From: Slackia sp.
GTDB taxonomy: Bacteria > Actinomycetota > Coriobacteriia > Anaerosomatales > Anaerosomataceae
Assembly: GCA_020725885.1 (NCBI GenBank)
Contig: DYEA01000011.1
Location: 1 to 64,000, forward strand
DNA length: 64,000 nucleotides
Direction of reading: 5' to 3'
Position numbers and translations under genes: made by a program. This document shows, piece after piece, positions 26,556 to 35,861 of this stretch. The first letter of the stretch is position 1. Each line of letters begins with the position of its first letter. The notes beneath the pieces were generated by a model. That model had not been told where the DNA came from and did no database searches. It was given only the letters and a program-made list of their open reading frames with translations.

Positions 26556-26596
26556 TGATCGGCTCCGTGCGGACTCAGACGGCGATGACCGGGGGA

Positions 26597-27505
26597 TTAT
26601 AGCACCCCCTCGCCCGTCCGCCCAAGCGCCCCCGTAAGGGCATCGACCAGAGATACCGCAAGCCGTTGGGCGTGCTCGTCGCTGGCGGGCTCCTCCAGCA
26701 CTGCTGCAATCCGGACGGGCCTGTCTCGCGACGACGCGAGCGCCGTCACCATGCGGTTCGTCGCGCGCGCCGGGTCGCCGAGCTCGATCCGTGCGGCTGG
26801 CAGGGCACCGTCAGCCGCAGGCTCTCGGACAACAAGAACGCGGACGTCTTCGTCTGCGGCCGCGTCCTCGGGCCGGCGAACGACCACGCGGGCGCTCTCC
26901 GAGATGGCTTGCATCAGGTTGGCGGCGCGCTCGCACACCGCGCGCATCGCAGGATCGGCGCACTCGATCGCGACGGAGAACCGCTCGAGAACCGAGGCCG
27001 CCCTGGCGGGAGCGGGCCTGAGCTGGGCCGGCACCGCGGGATCCTTGCCTGCCCACACGTGACGCAAGCGTTCCAAGGCCCTGATCGTCTCGTCGCCGGC
27101 GACGCCGTCCACCGGCAGCCCGGCGTTGAACTGGAACTCGCGCACCGCGCGCTCCGTGCACGGCCCGAAGATGCCGTCCACCTCGCCGCACGGAAAGCCG
27201 AGCACGTTGAGCGCCGACTGCAGCGTGACGACGTCGGCGCCGTGCAAGTACGGATATCGCAAGTACAGAGTCCGGTCGCCGAGCGTGAACGTCGCGTCCA
27301 CGAGCGCGGCCCACGTCTTGGGTCCGACGACGCCGTCCTCCACAAGCCCGTGCGAGCGCTGGAACGCCCGGACGGCTTCCAGGGTCGCGCCCTGGAACAC
27401 CCCGTCGACGCCGGAGCGGCCCAGGTCGTACCCGAGCTTGAGCAACCGCTTCTGCACGTCTTCGACGGCCGCGCCACGCGCTCCCCGCCGGATCTCGATG
27501 GCCAT
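26597..27505 (-). CDS. Peptidoglycan-binding domain protein, unknown C-terminus
   Basis: 302 residues. Two PG_binding_1 modules occupy about 3-65 (VEDVQKRLLKLGYDLGRSGVD...GVVGPKTW) and 85-150 (VVTLQSALNVLGFPCGEVDG...DGVAGDETI). The last 140 residues resemble part of an N-acetylmuramoyl-L-alanine amidase-like fold (repeated VRV and LASS segments, paired DRPVRIAAVLEEPASDEH) but no zinc ligands are clear. There is no signal peptide, which is odd for a wall-binding protein: it may be cytoplasmic or exported differently. Same strand as the chemotaxis operon. Confidence 0.75.
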   Translation of the reverse strand: MAIEIRRGARGAAVEDVQKRLLKLGYDLGRSGVDGVFQGATLEAVRAFQRSHGLVEDGVVGPKTWAALVDATFTLGDRTLYLRYPYLHGADVVTLQSALNVLGFPCGEVDGIFGPCTERAVREFQFNAGLPVDGVAGDETIRALERLRHVWAGKDPAVPAQLRPAPARAASVLERFSVAIECADPAMRAVCERAANLMQAISESARVVVRRPEDAAADEDVRVLVVREPAADGALPAARIELGDPARATNRMVTALASSRDRPVRIAAVLEEPASDEHAQRLAVSLVDALTGALGRTGEGVL

Positions 27506-27538
27506 CGCTCAACTCCCAGCCCGCGCCCGTGCGGGCCC

Positions 27539-27877
27539 CTAGTAGAGGTCTCGATGGGCGCGGAACCGCGCCACGTTCCCCTGCAAGTGCTCCCGGTGAG
27601 CGCGCAGCCGGTCCTTGAGCGCCCGCAGCTCCATCTCCACGGCGACGTCGCGCTCATACCGGTAGCCGCCGGCGCCATCGAAGTCTAGCACGAGGGCCGC
27701 GACGAGCGCCCGCAGGATGGCCTCGGCGCGGTCTTCTGCAAGGCCGGTCTGCCGGACGACGTCTAGGACCTGCACGGTGTCGCCCGGATGGCGGCCGAAG
27801 ACGTCCATGACCGCCACGACATCGTCTTCGGCCTCACGGCACGACGCCAGCTGAGCGAGCGCCCGCGCAAGCGTCAC
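27539..27877 (-). CDS. Small helical protein, unknown
   Basis: 112 residues, start GTG 27877 supported by GGGAGGA three to five bases upstream. The middle (GDTVQVLDVVRQTGLAEDRAEAILRALVAALVLDFD) looks like a winged helix-turn-helix, and the end (MELRALKDRLRAHREHLQGNVARFRAHRDLY) a helical tail. It is 31 bases downstream of the GGDEF gene and may regulate or bind something in that operon. I do not recognise a family. Confidence 0.65.
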   Translation of the reverse strand: MTLARALAQLASCREAEDDVVAVMDVFGRHPGDTVQVLDVVRQTGLAEDRAEAILRALVAALVLDFDGAGGYRYERDVAVEMELRALKDRLRAHREHLQGNVARFRAHRDLY

Positions 27878-27908
27878 GCTTCCTCCCCCGAGAACGCGCC
27901 GACGTCCG

Positions 27909-29405
27909 TCACCGCGCCAACACCGCTTTGTTCTTGCCCTGCCGCTTCGCCTCGTACATCGCGCGATCCGCCGCGTCGACGAGCCGCGCGACCGTCTGCC
28001 CGTGCACCGGGTACGTGGCGACGCCCAGAGACACCGTGCGGCGGTCGCGGGCACCGCCGTGGTCGACTTCGATCTCGTACGCCTCCATGGTCTGGCGGAT
28101 GCGCTCCGCGACGCGCAGCGCGCCCTCCGCGTCCGTCTCTGGCAGCACGATGACGAACTCCTCGCCGCCGTAGCGGGCCGCCACGTCGATCTCCCGGAGG
28201 TTCTGCCTGATGATGCCGCTCACGGCTTTGAGGACCTGGTCCCCGCGCGGGTGCCCGTACGTGTCGTTGAACTGCTTGAAGTCGTCGATGTCCATCATGA
28301 TGACTGACAGCCGGTGCCCGAACCGCGCCGCGCGGCCGAGCTCCTCTTCGAGGCGTTGCAGCAGGTAGCCGTGGTTGTACAGGTCGGTCAGCCGGTCCGT
28401 GACCGACAGGCGCTCCAGCTCCTCGTGCAGCAGCGCGTTCTGGAGCGTGAGCGAGGACTGGTTCGCGATCACCTGCAAGCGGTCCCGCTCAGCGACGTCG
28501 AGCTCGCGGTAGGTCGTCCACGCCACCGCCAGGACGCCCAGGATCGAGTCGCCGGCTCGCAGGGGAACCGCCGTCTGGGACCGGATCTCCTCCGGCTCCA
28601 CGACCCACCGGGCGAGCTCGCTCCCTTGCGGCACGTCCGCCTGCTGCGTGAAGCCGTCCCTGAACGCCGCCCCAAGGATGGTCTCGGAGACGGGCACCAC
28701 TTCCCGGAACCACTCGTCCGGACGGCCCTGGCAGGCACGCAAGCGCAGCGTCCACGTCTCTTGGTCGAAGAGGTAGACGCACGAGATCTCTGCGCCGAGG
28801 ATCCCGTTCGCGCCGTCCACTACGAGCGAAGCCACGTCGTCGACGCTCGAGAAGACGGTAAGCGCCTTGAAGAACTCGTGCGTGAAGAAGATCTCGGCGA
28901 GCCGGTTCTCGAGCTCCGCGTTCGCGCGCTCCAACGCTTCCTTGCTCGCCTGCAGCTTCCGCTCGTGGCTGCGGATCTTGTCGTACGCGACCTGCAGCTC
29001 GACGAATATCTTCTCTTGCTCTTCGCTGCGCTTCTTCGCGACCAGCAGGTCCCACACGAGCTCCGCCCCGGAGCCCGTGATGACGTCGACGCCGGGAATG
29101 CTCAGGCCCGACAAGCCACGCGAGATGGCCGGGTCCTCCGAGAGGTCGAGGATGAGATCGAGCCCCTCGATCTGCGCGAGGTCGTCGCTTTCGGTCGTCA
29201 CGAAGATCCCGAGGTCCTCAGCAAGCCGCATGGCTGGCGCGTTCAGGCTCGAATCGAACACGCCCACCACCCTGAGGTCCTCGACCTCCGTGAGCAGCCG
29301 CAAGACGGACGTGGCGCGCAGCCCTCCGCCTGCGATGACCACGCCGATGGGCCCGTTGCGCCTCCGTACCGCCGACCCCGCCGCGTCTATGCCGTCGACC
29401 ATCAT
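27909..29405 (-). CDS. Diguanylate cyclase with Rossmann-like, coiled-coil and GAF domains
   Basis: 498 residues. Order: a Rossmann-type N-terminus (about 18-110; GVVIAGGGLRATSVLRLL, a GXGGX-like dinucleotide loop, then DLILDLSEDP), a coiled coil (about 125-175), a GAF domain (about 180-325) and a GGDEF domain (about 335-498). The active site is GGEEF and an RXXD inhibitory site (REID) sits five residues upstream, so it should make c-di-GMP and be feedback inhibited. The Rossmann module is an unusual input domain and may read a nucleotide cofactor. It follows cheD by 13 bases. Confidence 0.9.
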   Translation of the reverse strand: MMVDGIDAAGSAVRRRNGPIGVVIAGGGLRATSVLRLLTEVEDLRVVGVFDSSLNAPAMRLAEDLGIFVTTESDDLAQIEGLDLILDLSEDPAISRGLSGLSIPGVDVITGSGAELVWDLLVAKKRSEEQEKIFVELQVAYDKIRSHERKLQASKEALERANAELENRLAEIFFTHEFFKALTVFSSVDDVASLVVDGANGILGAEISCVYLFDQETWTLRLRACQGRPDEWFREVVPVSETILGAAFRDGFTQQADVPQGSELARWVVEPEEIRSQTAVPLRAGDSILGVLAVAWTTYRELDVAERDRLQVIANQSSLTLQNALLHEELERLSVTDRLTDLYNHGYLLQRLEEELGRAARFGHRLSVIMMDIDDFKQFNDTYGHPRGDQVLKAVSGIIRQNLREIDVAARYGGEEFVIVLPETDAEGALRVAERIRQTMEAYEIEVDHGGARDRRTVSLGVATYPVHGQTVARLVDAADRAMYEAKRQGKNKAVLAR

Positions 29406-29418
29406 CGTGCCACGGACC

Positions 29419-29910
29419 TCATAGCTCCCGGATGCCGTACAGGTAGCTCCGCACGATCACCAAACCGGTGTCGAGGTGGAACTCCATCGTACGCGCATGG
29501 CTTCCGCCTGTATCTTCGGCAAGCACGGGGATCTTCAACAGCCCGAGCTGGCGTTTGACTTCCTCGACGTTCCTGTCGCCGATCGACGCCATCAGGGTGT
29601 CGCCCTTGAACATCGCCGCTCCGCCGGCGATCTTCGCGACGAACCGCTTCAGCCCAGCGCCCTCACCGAGCAGAGCCACCATCCGCGGCAGCGCGACCGA
29701 CGCGAACCGGTCCGGATTGCCGTCGACCGTCGTGCTCTGCGGCGTCGGGAGCATGACGTGCGCGAGCGCCCCCCTCCTTCGCGCCGCGTCCCAGACCGCG
29801 ACGCCGACGCACGAACCCAACGCAGGGGTGAGCAGCACCTGCGGGTGCTCCGCGAGCGCGAACTCCCCGGTGTTCACGAGCACGACTCGGCGTCGCCCTC
29901 GTGACCCCAC
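29419..29910 (-). CDS. cheD: Chemoreceptor glutamine deamidase CheD
   Basis: 163 residues. Deamidates receptor glutamines and, with CheC, tunes adaptation. The Thr28, Cys34 (in LGSCVGV) and His51 (in LAHVMLP) spacing matches the catalytic triad of Thermotoga CheD. The GTG start at 29910 lacks a clear ribosome site; an in-frame GTG at residue 10 (VVLVNTGEF) is an alternative. It follows cheC by 35 bases. Confidence 0.92.
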   Translation of the reverse strand: MGSRGRRRVVLVNTGEFALAEHPQVLLTPALGSCVGVAVWDAARRRGALAHVMLPTPQSTTVDGNPDRFASVALPRMVALLGEGAGLKRFVAKIAGGAAMFKGDTLMASIGDRNVEEVKRQLGLLKIPVLAEDTGGSHARTMEFHLDTGLVIVRSYLYGIREL

Positions 29911-29944
29911 GCTGCTTGCGAGCCGTCCAGCACCGCTCCCCCGC

Positions 29945-30556
29945 TCACACGACGCCCAGCTTGCCGAGCATGACCTCGAGGCTGTCCGGATCCGGCATGT
30001 ACAGGACCACCGCGTCCACCCGCTCCTCCTCTGTGGAGAAGGTGATCTTGACCAGGATCGCGGTGTCGGCCTTCATGCCGACTTCGGCCGCGATGGAGTC
30101 CAGGACCGCGCCAGACATGTCGAACGCGAAGGCCGGCCTCGAGGGCAAGATGGTGAGATCGGCAAGACGGCCGATAGCAGTGAGGTACGCAGTCACGAGG
30201 ACGAACCCCGTCTGAGCGATCACGCTCTCCTCGGCCGCTCCGAGCGACGTGGTCGATCCGACGGGCCGGCTGTGCAGCAGGTCGACGAGGCCGAGCAGCG
30301 CTTCGCGCGTCGCCAGGAACAGCACGCTTCCCTCGACGTCGCCGAGCAGCCGGGAGAACACGGCCCCGACGAGAGCCTCCGGACCGCCCAGCGCGTGCGG
30401 CACGTCCGCCACCGGGATGAGCCTGATCTCAGGGACGTCGATGTCCACGGGCCGCCCCGTTATCTGCGCGAGCGCCGTCGCGGCATGCCCGGCGCCGATG
30501 CTCCCCATCTCGCGGATGGCGTCGAGCTGCAGCTCCGACAGAGACTCCGGCCTCAC
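29945..30556 (-). CDS. cheC: CheC-family protein with degenerate phosphatase motifs
   Basis: 203 residues aligning along the whole of CheC (REMGSIGAGHAATALAQ; FDMSGAVL; YMPDPDSLEVMLGKLG). CheC dephosphorylates CheY-P through two Glu-X2-Asn sites. Here site 1 reads E-M-G-S (Asn replaced by Ser) and site 2 reads Q-T-G-F (both replaced), so phosphatase activity is doubtful; CheD binding may be its main task. GTG start overlaps the cheA stop by 4 bases (GTGA). Confidence in family is high, in activity low. Confidence 0.9.
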   Translation of the reverse strand: MRPESLSELQLDAIREMGSIGAGHAATALAQITGRPVDIDVPEIRLIPVADVPHALGGPEALVGAVFSRLLGDVEGSVLFLATREALLGLVDLLHSRPVGSTTSLGAAEESVIAQTGFVLVTAYLTAIGRLADLTILPSRPAFAFDMSGAVLDSIAAEVGMKADTAILVKITFSTEEERVDAVVLYMPDPDSLEVMLGKLGVV

Positions 30557-32517
30557 CCTCGCGCACCTCCCCTCTCGAACAGCGTCCGCGGGTCCAGAAT
30601 CAACGCCACGCTCCCGTCGCCGAGCACCGTCGCGCCGCCGAGACCCCGGATGCGCTTGAACAGCGGGGACAGCGGCTTGATGACGACTTCCTGCCGAGCC
30701 ACCAGCCGCTGGACCGCGAGCGCGTTCCGCTCCCCAGCCACGTCTACGAGCACTATGTGGTCCTTCTTGCGCGGCTTGCGCCTCGGCTCGTCCGACACCG
30801 AGACGAGCTGGTCGAGGCGCCAGACGGGGACCACCGCCCCGTCGCGCAGCACGATGCACGGCACGTTGTCGACGGTGGTCGTGCGCACTTCGTCCGTGGG
30901 CAGCACCTCTGAGACGGCCGAGAGCGGCAGCGCGAACACCTGCTCCGCCGCGCCGACCAGCAACGCCGGCACGATGGCGAGCGTCAGCGGCAGGTTCAGG
31001 ACGATCTCGAGACCTTTGCCCTTCTCCGACTTTATGCCGACCGTACCGCCCAGGTACTCGATCTTGCCCTTCACGACGTCCATGCCGACGCCGCGGCCAG
31101 ACACTGCGGTCGTCTTCTCGGCAGTCGAGAATCCAGGCGCGCACGTCAGCATCAGGACGTCCTCGTCGGAGAAGCTGTCGCGGTCCTCCGGGGACACGAG
31201 CCCACGCTCGACGGCCTTCTTCCAGATACGCTCGACGTCCATGCCTCGTCCGTCGTCGGAGACCGTGACCCGGACCTGGTCGCGGTCGCGCTCCGCGCTG
31301 AGCGTGATGCGGCCGCGTATGGGCTTCCCGACGGCTTCGCGCTCACCGGGCGGCTCGATGCCGTGGTCGACCGCGTTGCGCAGGAGGTGGACGATCGGGT
31401 CGCCGATCTCGTCGAGCACCGTGCGGTCGATCTCGATGTCGAGGCCCGTCATGTCGAAGTCCACCTGCTTGCCCAAGTCGCGAGCGAGGTCCCGCACCAT
31501 CCGGGGAAAGCGGTTGAAGATGTTCCCGACGGGGACCATGCGCGTCTGCATGACCTCGTGCTGGAGCTCGGCGCTGATCTGCTGCAGCGACGACACGGCC
31601 TCGGCGAGCTCGTGGTCGTCGCGCTCGCGGGCGATGCGCTCGAGACGTGCGCGCAAGATGACGAGCTCGCCGACGAGGTTCACCATCGTGTCGAGGTGGC
31701 CTATGGACACGCGCACCGTCTGCGTCTCGGCAAGTTTGGGCACGATCCGCCGCTTGCCCTCGCCGGACTCTTCGGCCTCGGCGCGCACGGCCGGCTTGCG
31801 AGACGCGTCGACGGCCACTTCGACCGACGCGATCTCGCTGATGCCGAGAAGCGCGCGCTCGATGGCCTCAGGGGGCTCGACCGTCTGGACGATCACGACG
31901 AACGTGCGGTCGAACCGCTCGTCCTCGATGTCCCGGGCGCTCGGCTCGGTGTCCAGGACCGTTCCCATGTGCCCGAGCCGCTTGATCGCCATGTAGGCAC
32001 GCACTGACTTGAGCACGCTCGTCGGCTCGACGGTCACCGACACCCGATAGACGGTCCCAGTCCCCGCTGCAACGCCCGAGGCTTCAGGCTGAACGGACTC
32101 GGCCTCCTGCGGCCACGCCGGTCCGAGCGGCCCGCGCGCTTCCGTCCGCGCGACCAGGTCAGCGACGATCGAGGCCGCGTCGTAAGCGCCCCGACCCTCG
32201 CTCTCGTCGTCGATGAGCTCCTTGACGGCGTCCACCGCACGCAGCATCAGGTCGATGAGCTCGGCGTCGACCGCCTGCTCGCGCTTGCGGACGGTGTCCA
32301 TGAGGCTTTCCATCTTGTGGGTCAGATCGGCCGTGCGTTCGTAGCCCATCGCCGCGGCCATCCCCTTGAGGCTGTGCGCGCCTCTGAAGACCGTCTCCAC
32401 GGGCTCGAGGTCGTTCGGGTCGGCTTCGAGCGCCAGCAGACCGTCGGTGATCGACTGGAGGTAGTCCGCGCTCTCCGAGAGGAAGACCTCTTTGTACGCC
32501 GACATGTCGTCGCTCAT
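30553..32517 (-). CDS. cheA: Chemotaxis histidine kinase CheA
   Basis: 654 residues: HPt domain (about 1-105) with the phosphorylated His48 in GAHSLKG, a response-regulator-binding region (about 150-240), dimerisation helices (about 255-330), ATPase (about 330-500; LLRNAVDHGIE, SDDGRGMD, SGRGVGMDVV) and a C-terminal CheW-like domain (about 510-650). All catalytic boxes look intact. ATG 32517 overlaps the cheB stop by 4 bases and has GGAGG seven bases upstream. Confidence 0.97.
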   Translation of the reverse strand: MSDDMSAYKEVFLSESADYLQSITDGLLALEADPNDLEPVETVFRGAHSLKGMAAAMGYERTADLTHKMESLMDTVRKREQAVDAELIDLMLRAVDAVKELIDDESEGRGAYDAASIVADLVARTEARGPLGPAWPQEAESVQPEASGVAAGTGTVYRVSVTVEPTSVLKSVRAYMAIKRLGHMGTVLDTEPSARDIEDERFDRTFVVIVQTVEPPEAIERALLGISEIASVEVAVDASRKPAVRAEAEESGEGKRRIVPKLAETQTVRVSIGHLDTMVNLVGELVILRARLERIARERDDHELAEAVSSLQQISAELQHEVMQTRMVPVGNIFNRFPRMVRDLARDLGKQVDFDMTGLDIEIDRTVLDEIGDPIVHLLRNAVDHGIEPPGEREAVGKPIRGRITLSAERDRDQVRVTVSDDGRGMDVERIWKKAVERGLVSPEDRDSFSDEDVLMLTCAPGFSTAEKTTAVSGRGVGMDVVKGKIEYLGGTVGIKSEKGKGLEIVLNLPLTLAIVPALLVGAAEQVFALPLSAVSEVLPTDEVRTTTVDNVPCIVLRDGAVVPVWRLDQLVSVSDEPRRKPRKKDHIVLVDVAGERNALAVQRLVARQEVVIKPLSPLFKRIRGLGGATVLGDGSVALILDPRTLFERGGARG

Positions 32518-33590
32518 GCGCCCACCTCCTGGCGGCAGGACCGCCGGATCTCCGCAGGGATCCTGTCGAGAGGGACCACCTTGCTCACGGCTCCTGCCTT
32601 GAGAGCGGCCTTCGGCATCCCCCACACCACGCTCGTCGCCTCGTCCTGGGCGATCGTGACGCCGCCCTGCTCTTTGATCGCCACGAGCCCTGCGGCCCCA
32701 TCGGACCCCATGCCCGTCAAGACCACGCCGACGACGCGATCGCCGAACGTACGCGCCGCGCTCTCGAAGAGCGGGTCGGCCGCCGGTCTGACCCCGTGGA
32801 GCGTGGGGCCTTCCTCGAGCCGGATGCGCGGCAGAGCGCCGTGCTCCACCACCATGTGGGCCCCGTGCGGAGCGACGTACCCCCTTCCCGGTTTGATGCT
32901 AGAGCCGTCCGACGCCTCGGAGAACTCGATACCCGAGACGTTCGCCAGCCGGCGCGCAAGGGACTGTGAGAAGCCGGACGGAAGGTGCTGCACCACGAGG
33001 TACGAGCACGGCAGGTCTGGACCCAGAGCCGAGAACACGCGCTCCAACGCAGGCGGGCCGCCCGTGGAAGCCGCGACAGCCACCACGCGCTGCAGCGACG
33101 ATGCTGCGCGCGGGACGACAGTGGACTCCGCGCCCCTGAGGGGTCCACGCGCCGCAGCAGGACCGGCCGGCACGCGCTTGGCCGGATCGACCCGATAGGC
33201 GGTCTTGATCTTCTTGATCATGACCTCGGACAGCTCCGTGAGCGACGTGGCGACGCCTTGCCTCGGCTTCACGACGAAGTCGGACGCGCCGGCCGCAAGC
33301 GCTTGGTAGGTGGTGTCGGGGTCGTCGAGGCTCGACAGCATCACCACGCGCGCCGGCGTGGACTTCATCAGCACAGGGAGGGCTTCCAGCCCCGTGAGCT
33401 CGGGCATCTCGATGTCGAGCGTGATCACGTCGGGCTGCAGCTCGACCGCACGCTCCACGGCCTCGACGCCGGTCTTGGCGCTCCCAACGACTTCGATCCG
33501 CGGATCGACCGAGAGCGCCCGAGACAACATCTGCCTGATGAGCGCGGAATCGTCGACGATGAGGACCTTGATCGTCGGCAGCGTGTGCAT
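32514..33590 (-). CDS. cheB: Protein-glutamate methylesterase CheB
   Basis: 358 residues: an N-terminal receiver domain with phosphoacceptor Asp59 (VITLDIEMPE) and a C-terminal methylesterase with catalytic Ser175 (AASTGGPP), His202 (VQHLPSGF) and Asp297 (GMGSDGA). Removes methyl groups from chemoreceptors to reset sensitivity. The gene lies between cheY and cheA in the operon. Confidence 0.97.
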   Translation of the reverse strand: MHTLPTIKVLIVDDSALIRQMLSRALSVDPRIEVVGSAKTGVEAVERAVELQPDVITLDIEMPELTGLEALPVLMKSTPARVVMLSSLDDPDTTYQALAAGASDFVVKPRQGVATSLTELSEVMIKKIKTAYRVDPAKRVPAGPAAARGPLRGAESTVVPRAASSLQRVVAVAASTGGPPALERVFSALGPDLPCSYLVVQHLPSGFSQSLARRLANVSGIEFSEASDGSSIKPGRGYVAPHGAHMVVEHGALPRIRLEEGPTLHGVRPAADPLFESAARTFGDRVVGVVLTGMGSDGAAGLVAIKEQGGVTIAQDEATSVVWGMPKAALKAGAVSKVVPLDRIPAEIRRSCRQEVGA

Positions 33591-33599
33591 CGGCGCTCA

Positions 33600-33971
33600 T
33601 CACCGCGGCGCAGACTGGAGGCACTTCTTGACGGTCTCGAGGACCTTCGTGGGCTGGAACGGCTTCACCAGGAAGTCCATGGCGCCCGCCTCGAGCGCCT
33701 CGACGATGAGCTTCTGCTGCCCCATCGCGCTGACCATCAGCACGCGGGCGCTCGGGTCGTGCTCCCGGATCTTCCGCAACGCCTCGATGCCGTCCATCTC
33801 GGGCATCGTGATGTCCATGGTGGTCAGGTCGGGACGCACTTCCAGGTACTTCTCGACGGCGTCCCTGCCGTTGACCGCCTCGTGGATGATGTAGCCCTCC
33901 TTCGACAAGATGTCGCGGATCATCATCCGCATGAACGCAGCGTCGTCGACGACCAGCACTGACCTAGACAT
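33600..33971 (-). CDS. cheY: Chemotaxis response regulator CheY
   Basis: 123 residues, a lone receiver domain with acidic pair D9-D10, phosphoacceptor Asp53 (LTTMDITMPE), switch Ser/Thr region VSAMGQQ and Lys in VKPFQP. When phosphorylated by CheA it would bind a flagellar or pilus motor. The ATG at 33971 overlaps the cheW stop by 8 bases. Confidence 0.96.
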   Translation of the reverse strand: MSRSVLVVDDAAFMRMMIRDILSKEGYIIHEAVNGRDAVEKYLEVRPDLTTMDITMPEMDGIEALRKIREHDPSARVLMVSAMGQQKLIVEALEAGAMDFLVKPFQPTKVLETVKKCLQSAPR

Positions 33972-34455
33972 CGACGGTCGCCTCCTCGGCCGCATCAGCC
34001 GCGGTGAACCCAACGCTTGGCACGAGCTTGTCCGGCAGGAGCAGTATGACCAGACGCCCCTCGTGATCGGCCACGCCCTCGAACGCCTCGGCAAGGTCGC
34101 TCGCAGCCATCGATTCGGGGGGCTGCATCACGGCGGATACCGGGATGCGAGCGACTTCGTGCGCGGAGTCAACCGCGAACCCTACGAGGCCGGTCGCGGT
34201 CTCCGTCACGATCACTCGGGCTGCAGAAGAGCGCTCGGACGGAGCAGAGAACAACCTGTGGCCGAGATCCACGACGGGCACGATCTGGCCGCGCAAGTTG
34301 ATGACGCCCTCCACGTAGTCCGGGGCGTGCGGTACGGGCGTCGGCTGCTCGTATCGGATGATGCTCGTGACCCGCTCGACCGGCAGCCCGTACTCCTGGT
34401 CACCAAGCGTGAACAGCACGGCCTGCCTGACCGCGTCGCCAGCCTTGCCTTCCAT
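33964..34455 (-). CDS. cheW: Chemotaxis coupling protein CheW
   Basis: 163 residues with a single CheW beta-barrel domain (AVLFTLGDQEYGLPVERV; VEGVINLRGQIVPVVDL). Links receptors to CheA. It has a slightly longer acidic C-terminus than usual. It lies 9 bases after the chemoreceptor gene and overlaps cheY. Confidence 0.95.
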   Translation of the reverse strand: MEGKAGDAVRQAVLFTLGDQEYGLPVERVTSIIRYEQPTPVPHAPDYVEGVINLRGQIVPVVDLGHRLFSAPSERSSAARVIVTETATGLVGFAVDSAHEVARIPVSAVMQPPESMAASDLAEAFEGVADHEGRLVILLLPDKLVPSVGFTAADAAEEATVDV

Positions 34456-34464
34456 CCGTGGCTC

Positions 34465-35790
34465 CTACTCCACCTTGAAGCGACGCACGGACTCCTCGAG
34501 CCGCCGCGCCATCTCGGCGAGCTCTTGAGCGGAAGAGGAGATCTCCTCCATACATGCCGTCTGCTGCTCGGCGGCGGCAGCCGTCTCCTCTGCAGAAGCG
34601 GCATTCTCCTCTACGACCGCTGCGATGTCGTGCATCGCCTTGTCCACCTCGACGGTGCGCCGCGCCTGGTCTGCCATCGCGGCGGCGATCTCCTCGGCCA
34701 GCGTGGCCGTCTTCGTCACCGCCTCCGTGATGCTGCGCAACGCCTCGCCCGTGCGTCCGACGACCTCGCTGCCAACGAGCACCTCGCTCGCACCGAGCTC
34801 CATGTACTTCAGCGCCTTGGCCGTCTCCGCCTGAACGTCCTTGATGAGCTCGCCGATCTGCTCGGCAGCCTTGCCGGAGCCTTCGGCGAGCTTCCGGACC
34901 TCTTCAGCGACGACCGAGAATCCGCGCCCGGACTCGCCCGCACGGGCGGCCTCGATCGCAGCGTTGAGCGAGAGCAGGTTCGTCTGGTCCGCGATCGACG
35001 TGATCACGTCCACGATCTGCCCGATCTGCTCCGAGCGCTTGCCGAGCATCTCCACCGACTCGGCGAGCGTCTCGATGGCCTTTCGGACATCGTTGATCTT
35101 CTCGATCGCCTCGGTGGTGGCCTGCTCGCCCTGGAGGGCGGCCTTGGCGGCCTCCTCGCTCGTCTTGCTCGCCTCTTCCGCGCGCCGCGCCACCGCGTTC
35201 ACCGTGTCGGTGATCGACTCCATCGCCGAGGTCGTCTCCTCGACCTTGCGGGACTGCAGCTCCGCGCCGTGCGCAATCTGCTGCACCGACGACGAGATCT
35301 CCATCGACGACGAGTTGATCTCTTGCGACGACGCCGACAACTGGGTTGCAGCGTTGGTCACCTGCTCCGAGGAGCGGCGGACGCCAGCGGCGATCTCGCC
35401 GAGCGACTCGATGAGGTGGTTGCAGTCCTCGACGAGCGTCCCGATCTCGTCGTCATGAAGCTTGTGGGCGCGTACGGTGAGGTCTCCGTCCGCGGCCTTG
35501 GCCATGACCCCGCCGAGGTCGTGCAGCGGATCGAGGATGCGGCTTCGGAACGCACGCCACCAGGCGAACTGGCCCGGAACAGCGCACAGCAGCATGGCGA
35601 TAGCCCCGAAGACCGCCGTGTAGAAGAGCTTCTCGCCGTGGATGCCAAGCACCACCACGGCGAAGAAGCCAGTGATGGTCAAGCCGATGGCGACCGCTGG
35701 ACCGATCGTGGCCCAGGTCCACAGAGAGAACGTGAGCAGCAGTCCCTTGCGAGCGTTCGAACCCGGCTGGAACGTGCCCTCTCGTGCCAT
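34465..35790 (-). CDS. Methyl-accepting chemotaxis protein with HAMP domain
   Basis: 441 residues. Two membrane helices (about 25-50 and 55-78) joined by a few residues, then a HAMP domain (about 80-130; [20 protein letters not shown]) and the signalling rod with the tip [20 protein letters not shown] near 270. No ligand-binding domain outside the cell, so it is another internal or membrane-state sensor. ATG 35790 has GAGGAGGGG upstream. Located between cheR and cheW, it is the operon's own receptor. Confidence 0.94.
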   Translation of the reverse strand: MAREGTFQPGSNARKGLLLTFSLWTWATIGPAVAIGLTITGFFAVVVLGIHGEKLFYTAVFGAIAMLLCAVPGQFAWWRAFRSRILDPLHDLGGVMAKAADGDLTVRAHKLHDDEIGTLVEDCNHLIESLGEIAAGVRRSSEQVTNAATQLSASSQEINSSSMEISSSVQQIAHGAELQSRKVEETTSAMESITDTVNAVARRAEEASKTSEEAAKAALQGEQATTEAIEKINDVRKAIETLAESVEMLGKRSEQIGQIVDVITSIADQTNLLSLNAAIEAARAGESGRGFSVVAEEVRKLAEGSGKAAEQIGELIKDVQAETAKALKYMELGASEVLVGSEVVGRTGEALRSITEAVTKTATLAEEIAAAMADQARRTVEVDKAMHDIAAVVEENAASAEETAAAAEQQTACMEEISSSAQELAEMARRLEESVRRFKVE

Positions 35791-35861
35791 GTACGACCCC
35801 TCCTCGGAACAACCGTTCGCCCTCGCGCTCCTAGCATACTACACGCCGCCCACCGACCGTC

